From Rhizobium sophorae (lineage in GTDB: Bacteria > Pseudomonadota > Alphaproteobacteria > Rhizobiales > Rhizobiaceae): a stretch of 64,000 nucleotides of DNA. The notes beneath the pieces were generated by a model, which saw only the letters and a program-made list of their open reading frames with translations, did not search any database and was not told where the DNA came from. The DNA is taken from NCBI RefSeq assembly GCF_013087515.1, contig NZ_JABFCN010000046.1:208780-272779 (forward strand). The letters run 5' to 3'. Shown here one piece after another: positions 60,100 to 64,000 of this stretch (its first letter is position 1; every line of letters begins with the position of its first letter). The position numbers and the translations under genes are program-made.

Positions 60100-61209
60100 T
60101 CAGGCCGGGACAAGGCGGGTCCAGCCGCGCTCATCGTTCGTTACGCCTTTCTGCAGGCTGACGAGCTGCTGGCGCAGTTCGCTGGTCAACTTGCCGGTCT
60201 GCCCGTCTCCGACCAGAAACTCGCCGCCGGCATGTCGAACCAGGCCGATGCCCGCCAGGACCGCGGCAGTGCCGCAAGCAAAGGCTTCAACCAGCTTGCC
60301 GCTGGTTGCGTCCTGCTGCCATTCTGCGAAGGAGTAGGGACGCTGCTCGACGCGTAAGCCCTTTTCTTGAGCGAGCACGATCACCGAGGCACGGGTGATA
60401 CCCGGCAGGATCGTGCCGCCAAGAGGCGGGGTCACCACGGATCCGTCGTTCATGACGAAGAAGACGTTCATGCCGCCGAGTTCCTCGACCCAGCGATGCT
60501 CTGCGGCGTCCAGGAAGACGACCTGATCGCAATCCTTCTTCGCCGCTTCGGCTTGCGCCACGAGGCTGGCCGCGTAGTTACCGCCGCATTTTGCAGCACC
60601 AGTGCCGCCGGCGGCAGCACGGGTGTATTCGGTCTCGACCCATAGGGAGACCGCCTTCGCTCCGCCTTTGAAGTAGGCGCCGACCGGAGAGGCGATGATG
60701 CAGAAGACATATTCCTGAGCCGGACGAACGCCGAGAAACGCCTCGTTGGCGAACATGAAGGGGCGAAGGTACAGGCTGGCGTCGCCGGACGGAATCCAGG
60801 CCTTGTCAACGCGGACCAGTTCTTCGACCGCCTTCAGGAAGAGTTCCTCGGGCACGGGAGGCATCGCCATGCGGATCGCCGATTGCGCGAAGCGGCGGGC
60901 GTTCTCTTCAGGCCGAAAGAGCAGAATCCGGCCATCATCTGCCTTGTAGGCTTTCATGCCTTCAAAAATTTCCTGAGCATAGTGCAGCACGGCGCTCGCA
61001 GGATCGAGCTCCAGAGGACGCCTCGGCGTAACCTTCGTATCGTGCCAACCCTTGTCGGCAGTCCATCGTGCTAGGACCATGTGATCCGTGAAGACCTTAC
61101 CGAAGCCGGGCGTCTCCAGTGCCTGGATGCGATCGGCGTCCGAGACGGGAGACTTGTGGAGTTCGATTTTGATTTCAGGAGAGGTCGTCGTCGCGGTCAT
61201 TGCTGGCAC
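60100..61209 (-). CDS. ilvE: Branched-chain amino acid aminotransferase
   Basis: This is the last step of leucine, isoleucine and valine synthesis, a fold-type IV PLP enzyme. The 369-residue protein is of the longer class II type. The PLP-binding lysine is Lys207 in GGTGAAKCGGNYAASLVAQ, and VEELGGMNVFFVMNDGSVVTPPLGGTILPGITR and EAFACGTAAVLAGIG are the other hallmarks. The start is 61209 or 61200. It diverges from another aminotransferase gene across about 260 bases. Confidence 0.95.
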   Translation of the reverse strand: MPAMTATTTSPEIKIELHKSPVSDADRIQALETPGFGKVFTDHMVLARWTADKGWHDTKVTPRRPLELDPASAVLHYAQEIFEGMKAYKADDGRILLFRPEENARRFAQSAIRMAMPPVPEELFLKAVEELVRVDKAWIPSGDASLYLRPFMFANEAFLGVRPAQEYVFCIIASPVGAYFKGGAKAVSLWVETEYTRAAAGGTGAAKCGGNYAASLVAQAEAAKKDCDQVVFLDAAEHRWVEELGGMNVFFVMNDGSVVTPPLGGTILPGITRASVIVLAQEKGLRVEQRPYSFAEWQQDATSGKLVEAFACGTAAVLAGIGLVRHAGGEFLVGDGQTGKLTSELRQQLVSLQKGVTNDERGWTRLVPA

Positions 61210-61376
61210 CTTGATAGTACATTGGATAGTGGCGGCGACACTACCGCCGCCGGGCTGGTCTTGGAAGGTCTGAATCGACCGGTTTCCGCTTTGATCAGAG
61301 GAATAATCGCTTGATGGGGCTGACGTCGAGCAGCAAATTCCGGATCGAGCGCCTTCGTTATTGGATGGCGTCTACA

Positions 61377-61393
61377 CTTGTCATCATGACAAG
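61377..61393. promoter_or_regulatory. Palindrome upstream of the aminotransferase gene
   Basis: CTTGTCA-TCA-TGACAAG is a perfect 17-base inverted repeat about 75 bases before the aminotransferase start. A looser GTCA-N7-TGAC lies at about 61401-61415. It is a likely operator for an unidentified regulator. Confidence 0.5.
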
Positions 61394-61468
61394 AAAATAG
61401 GTCAGTATTATTGACATAATTTCCGTGGCATGGTTTGTCGCCGGTATAGAAAATATGAGGAAACCCCC

Positions 61469-62689
61469 ATGCTGAACTGGGACACCATGTTTGCGTCGCG
61501 CTCGTCGCGCATGCGCGCATCCGAGATCCGCGAGCTCTTGAAGCTTCTCGACCGGCCTGACATCATCTCCTTTGCCGGCGGCATTCCGGATCCGGCGCTC
61601 TTTCCCGATCAGGAATTCAAGCAGGCCTATGCCGATATCTTCGACGGAGCCGCCGTCAACGCGGCACTGCAATATTCGGTCAGCGAGGGCTACAAGCCGC
61701 TGCGCGAATGGCTGGTCGGGCAGATGGCGGCTCTCAGCATCCCCTGCGAACTCGACAACGTTTTCATCGTGTCCGGTTCGCAGCAGGGCCTCGATTATCT
61801 CGGCAAGCTCTTCCTGTCGCCTGATGACACCGCGCTCGTAACGTGGCCGACCTATCTCGGCGCGCTGCAGGCCTTCAACGCCTATGAACCAGCCTACGAC
61901 CAGCTGACGCCGAACGGCAACCGGACGCCCGAGTCCTACCGCGCGGCCGCTTCCGCTGCCGGCGGCAAGGTCAAGTTCGCCTATCTCTCCGCAGACTTCT
62001 CCAATCCGACCGGCGAGACCGTCGATCTTGACGGTCGCAAGAAGGTCCTGGCACTGGCGGAAGATCTCGACATCGCGGTCATCGAGGATGCGGCCTACCA
62101 GTCGCTGCGTTATGACGGCGATCCTATCCCGCCGATCCTGGCGCTCGAAATCGCCGAGAAGGGTCATATCAACGATACGCGCACGATCTATTGCGGCAGC
62201 TTCTCGAAGACGCTGGCGCCCGGCCTTCGCGTCGGTTTCATCGTCGCCAATGCGCCCGTCATCCGCAAGCTTGTGCTGATGAAGCAGGCGGCCGACCTGC
62301 ATTCTTCGACGATCAACCAGATGGCGATATCAGATGTCGCCGAGCGCGGCTTTGACGCGCAGGTCGCCAAGATCAAGGCCGCCTACAGCCAACGTCGCGA
62401 CTGCATGCTGGCCGCGCTTGAGAAATACATGCCTGAAGGCACCAGCTGGACGAAGCCGGAGGGCGGCATGTTTATCTGGATCACGCTGCCGGAGGGCATG
62501 GACGGCGCCAAGCTGCTGGCGAAATCGATCGAGACCGCCAAGGTCGCCTTCGTGCCCGGCAAGGCGTTCTTCGCCGACGGTTCGGGCGCCAACACCTTCC
62601 GCCTCAGCTTCTCCTGCGCCAACGAGCAGATGATCGAAGACGGCATCGGCCGCCTGAGCGCGCTGATCTCGGCCGAAATCGGCAGCTGA
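61469..62689 (+). CDS. PLP-dependent aminotransferase (MocR-like/2-aminoadipate transaminase type)
   Basis: A 406-residue fold-type I aminotransferase without a GntR domain. The PLP-binding lysine is Lys247 in CGSFSKTLAPGLRVGF, and IISFAGGIPDPALFP near the start and FIVSGSQQGLDYLGKLF are typical of the 2-aminoadipate/aromatic LysN-like branch. The start at 61469 (MLNWDTMFASRSSRMRASEIREL) matches that family. It diverges from ilvE. The substrate is uncertain: aromatic, branched-chain or aminoadipate. Confidence 0.9.
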   Translation: MLNWDTMFASRSSRMRASEIRELLKLLDRPDIISFAGGIPDPALFPDQEFKQAYADIFDGAAVNAALQYSVSEGYKPLREWLVGQMAALSIPCELDNVFIVSGSQQGLDYLGKLFLSPDDTALVTWPTYLGALQAFNAYEPAYDQLTPNGNRTPESYRAAASAAGGKVKFAYLSADFSNPTGETVDLDGRKKVLALAEDLDIAVIEDAAYQSLRYDGDPIPPILALEIAEKGHINDTRTIYCGSFSKTLAPGLRVGFIVANAPVIRKLVLMKQAADLHSSTINQMAISDVAERGFDAQVAKIKAAYSQRRDCMLAALEKYMPEGTSWTKPEGGMFIWITLPEGMDGAKLLAKSIETAKVAFVPGKAFFADGSGANTFRLSFSCANEQMIEDGIGRLSALISAEIGS

Positions 62690-62729
62690 TTCCAGCCGCC
62701 CGGCGGACGGATCAAGGGCAGGGCGCCGA

Positions 62730-63773
62730 TCAGAAGATCGTCGTCCAGCCTTCGTTCGCCGTCTCGCTCTTGCCGTAGCCGACCCGATCGGCAACGGCAC
62801 CGTCGGCATTGCGCAGGATGATGTCGCCACCCCGGTTGGCAAGCTGCGGGCCGCCGGCTGCGGCATCGAGCGCTATGGTGCGCAGCTCGCCTGCGTTAAG
62901 CGATCCCGACAGCGTCTGGGTCCTGCCGTTTTCGTCTTCCAGCTTCCAGCCTTCGAGCGATGCCTCCATGTCGGAGCGGTTGATGATCGTCACCGTTTCG
63001 GCCTCGGTGCCGCCTTCGCCGTTGACCGGGTTGATCAGCGCGGCGACGATGCGCAGCGACGAGGCGACGATCGGCTGCGGCCGGCGTGTCCCTTCGCCGC
63101 GGCCCTGGCCGCCACGGCTGTCGGAAACCGGATGGCCGGTCGCCGCATCGGTATTCCAGTTCTGCGACTGAAAGCAGAGGAAGATCGCCGCCCATTCGTC
63201 GGTATCGTTGAAATGGACGAGCAGCGCGCCGTCCTGGTTCGGCCCGTTGGTGGCCTTGAAGCTGCCGCCATCGCCCTGGTTCATGTGGATGTCGTGGATG
63301 CCGTTGCCCGGCTCGAAATCAAAATATTGGTCGGGCTTGTTGTGCTCGGGGCCCCAGGCCTCGCCGAAGGCATAGAAATGGATGTCGGGATCGGCAATGC
63401 CTTCCTCGACGATCGGCTCGATGAAATCGCGCAGGTCGTTCTTCGGGCCGGAGAGCTGGAAGGGCGCGACATTCATGTCCTCGCGCTCGATCAGCCCGCC
63501 GCGGACATAGTCGATCGCAAGCTCCGGACGGTCCTTGCGGATGTCGGTCAGGCCCATCGGCAGGGCTTCGAGGGCGTCCGTCAGTGCCGAATGCTTGAAA
63601 TCGACGATGTTGGCATAGAGCAGGTCGTGCGGCGACATCTTCGAGCGGACATTCAGAGCGATCCGGTAGCTGACGCCGCCCGCCTCGATGCGGATCTCGA
63701 TATGGGGATCGTTGTCGTCATCAAGGGCGAGTGCGCTCGCCGTACCCTTCAAGACCTTGTAATTCTTCAGCAT
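62730..63773 (-). CDS. DUF2278 protein with C-terminal lamin-tail domain
   Basis: A 347-residue protein. Residues 1-220 form DUF2278 (YukJ-like), starting MLKNYKVLKGTASALALDDDNDPHIEIRIEAGGVSYRIALNVRS and including GNGIHDIHMNQGD. A low-complexity glycine/arginine spacer (about 220-235) leads into a lamin-tail-like domain (about 240-347, VTIINRSDMEASLEGWKLEDENGRTQTLSGSLNAGE), an Ig-like fold often found in secreted nucleases. No signal peptide is present. The function is unknown. Confidence 0.82.
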   Translation of the reverse strand: MLKNYKVLKGTASALALDDDNDPHIEIRIEAGGVSYRIALNVRSKMSPHDLLYANIVDFKHSALTDALEALPMGLTDIRKDRPELAIDYVRGGLIEREDMNVAPFQLSGPKNDLRDFIEPIVEEGIADPDIHFYAFGEAWGPEHNKPDQYFDFEPGNGIHDIHMNQGDGGSFKATNGPNQDGALLVHFNDTDEWAAIFLCFQSQNWNTDAATGHPVSDSRGGQGRGEGTRRPQPIVASSLRIVAALINPVNGEGGTEAETVTIINRSDMEASLEGWKLEDENGRTQTLSGSLNAGELRTIALDAAAGGPQLANRGGDIILRNADGAVADRVGYGKSETANEGWTTIF

Positions 63774-64000
63774 GGAGAACCTCGCGGGGATGGCGGGATC
63801 TTACGGTAACACGGCGAAAGTGCATCTTTTGTGACGGCTAAAGTAGGGCGCGATCCTCAGATTCGCCTGCCACACTTTAGGTTTTTGATTTGAGCATGTC
63901 GTGGTCGCAAAACATGGGGTAATCGCGGCGCGATCACCCAGGACCATTTTCAAGAGTGATGGCTGGCGAGGGTGGTTGCCCCCGATAAGATGGAAAAACG
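63774..64000. other. Non-coding end of window
   Basis: No gene start was recognised. The segment at about 63880-63920 (GGTTTTTGATTTGAGCATG, TCGTGGTCGCAAAAC) resembles the rhizobial intergenic palindrome family also seen near 3640-3710. Confidence 0.4.

Noticed and set aside
1..64000. CRISPR arrays, tRNA or rRNA genes, intact insertion sequences
   Set aside because: Searched by eye on both strands; no regularly spaced repeats, no cloverleaf or rRNA signature other than tmRNA, and no transposase reading frame.

Overview
The window is a stretch of chromosome from a rhizobial alphaproteobacterium, most likely Rhizobium of the leguminosarum/etli type. The evidence is a circularly permuted two-piece tmRNA gene, rhizobial intergenic mosaic repeats, high G+C codon use throughout, and the order thyA-folA-hflK-hflC-degP-serB-miaA-ilvBN. 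No rRNA, tRNA, CRISPR array, intact insertion sequence or prophage was seen. The assignment rests on sequence reading only.

Region 1 (1-13.1 kb) is core housekeeping. It holds the end of a large AsmA-like envelope protein, then on the minus strand a protein-quality block in which ssrA (tmRNA) is followed by sspB, a DUF4169 gene and a ribbon-helix-helix gene. On the plus strand come thyA and folA, the membrane protease regulators hflK and hflC, and the periplasmic protease degP. serB and miaA diverge from overlapping start codons.

Region 2 (13.1-30 kb) holds a MocR regulator diverging from a LysE exporter and a DapA-like gene, a HerA-type ATPase, and ilvB-ilvN behind a leader peptide with a terminator. 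Next are an aldo/keto reductase, a second LysE exporter, an SDR-DoxX fusion, a Co-type nitrile hydratase operon, an operon of secreted protein, ECF sigma factor and anti-sigma factor, a VOC protein, and a cupin/MarR pair.

Region 3 (30-52 kb) is rich in one- and two-gene regulatory modules: Rrf2, LysR, MerR-LuxR hybrid, HxlR, TetR, MarR-GNAT, Lrp and AraC. They sit beside redox or detoxification enzymes (AhpD-like protein, NmrA-like reductases, quinone reductase, NDH-2, alcohol dehydrogenase), an MFS exporter, a MscS channel with a cyclic-nucleotide-binding domain, a WG-repeat protein, pdxJ, a small RecD-like helicase and a TetM-like ribosomal protection GTPase. Three intergenic palindromes (consensus GGAYAT-N3-ATRTCC) link the Rrf2 gene to a cmd-SDR-cupin operon.

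Region 4 (52-64 kb) contains a glycosyltransferase/membrane protein pair, two small secreted proteins, TetR-ilvC, a methyltransferase overlapping a ParDE module, a VapC toxin whose VapB antitoxin reading frame appears broken, ilvE, an aminotransferase and a DUF2278-lamin-tail protein. ilvBN, ilvC and ilvE lie within 43 kb of each other and cover most branched-chain amino acid synthesis.

The most interesting signals are the ssrA-sspB neighbourhood with a ClpX-tether-like motif shared by SspB and the next protein, the nearly leaderless ilv leader peptide, the Rrf2 box set, a 162-bp miniature inverted-repeat element, and the broken vapB next to intact vapC.
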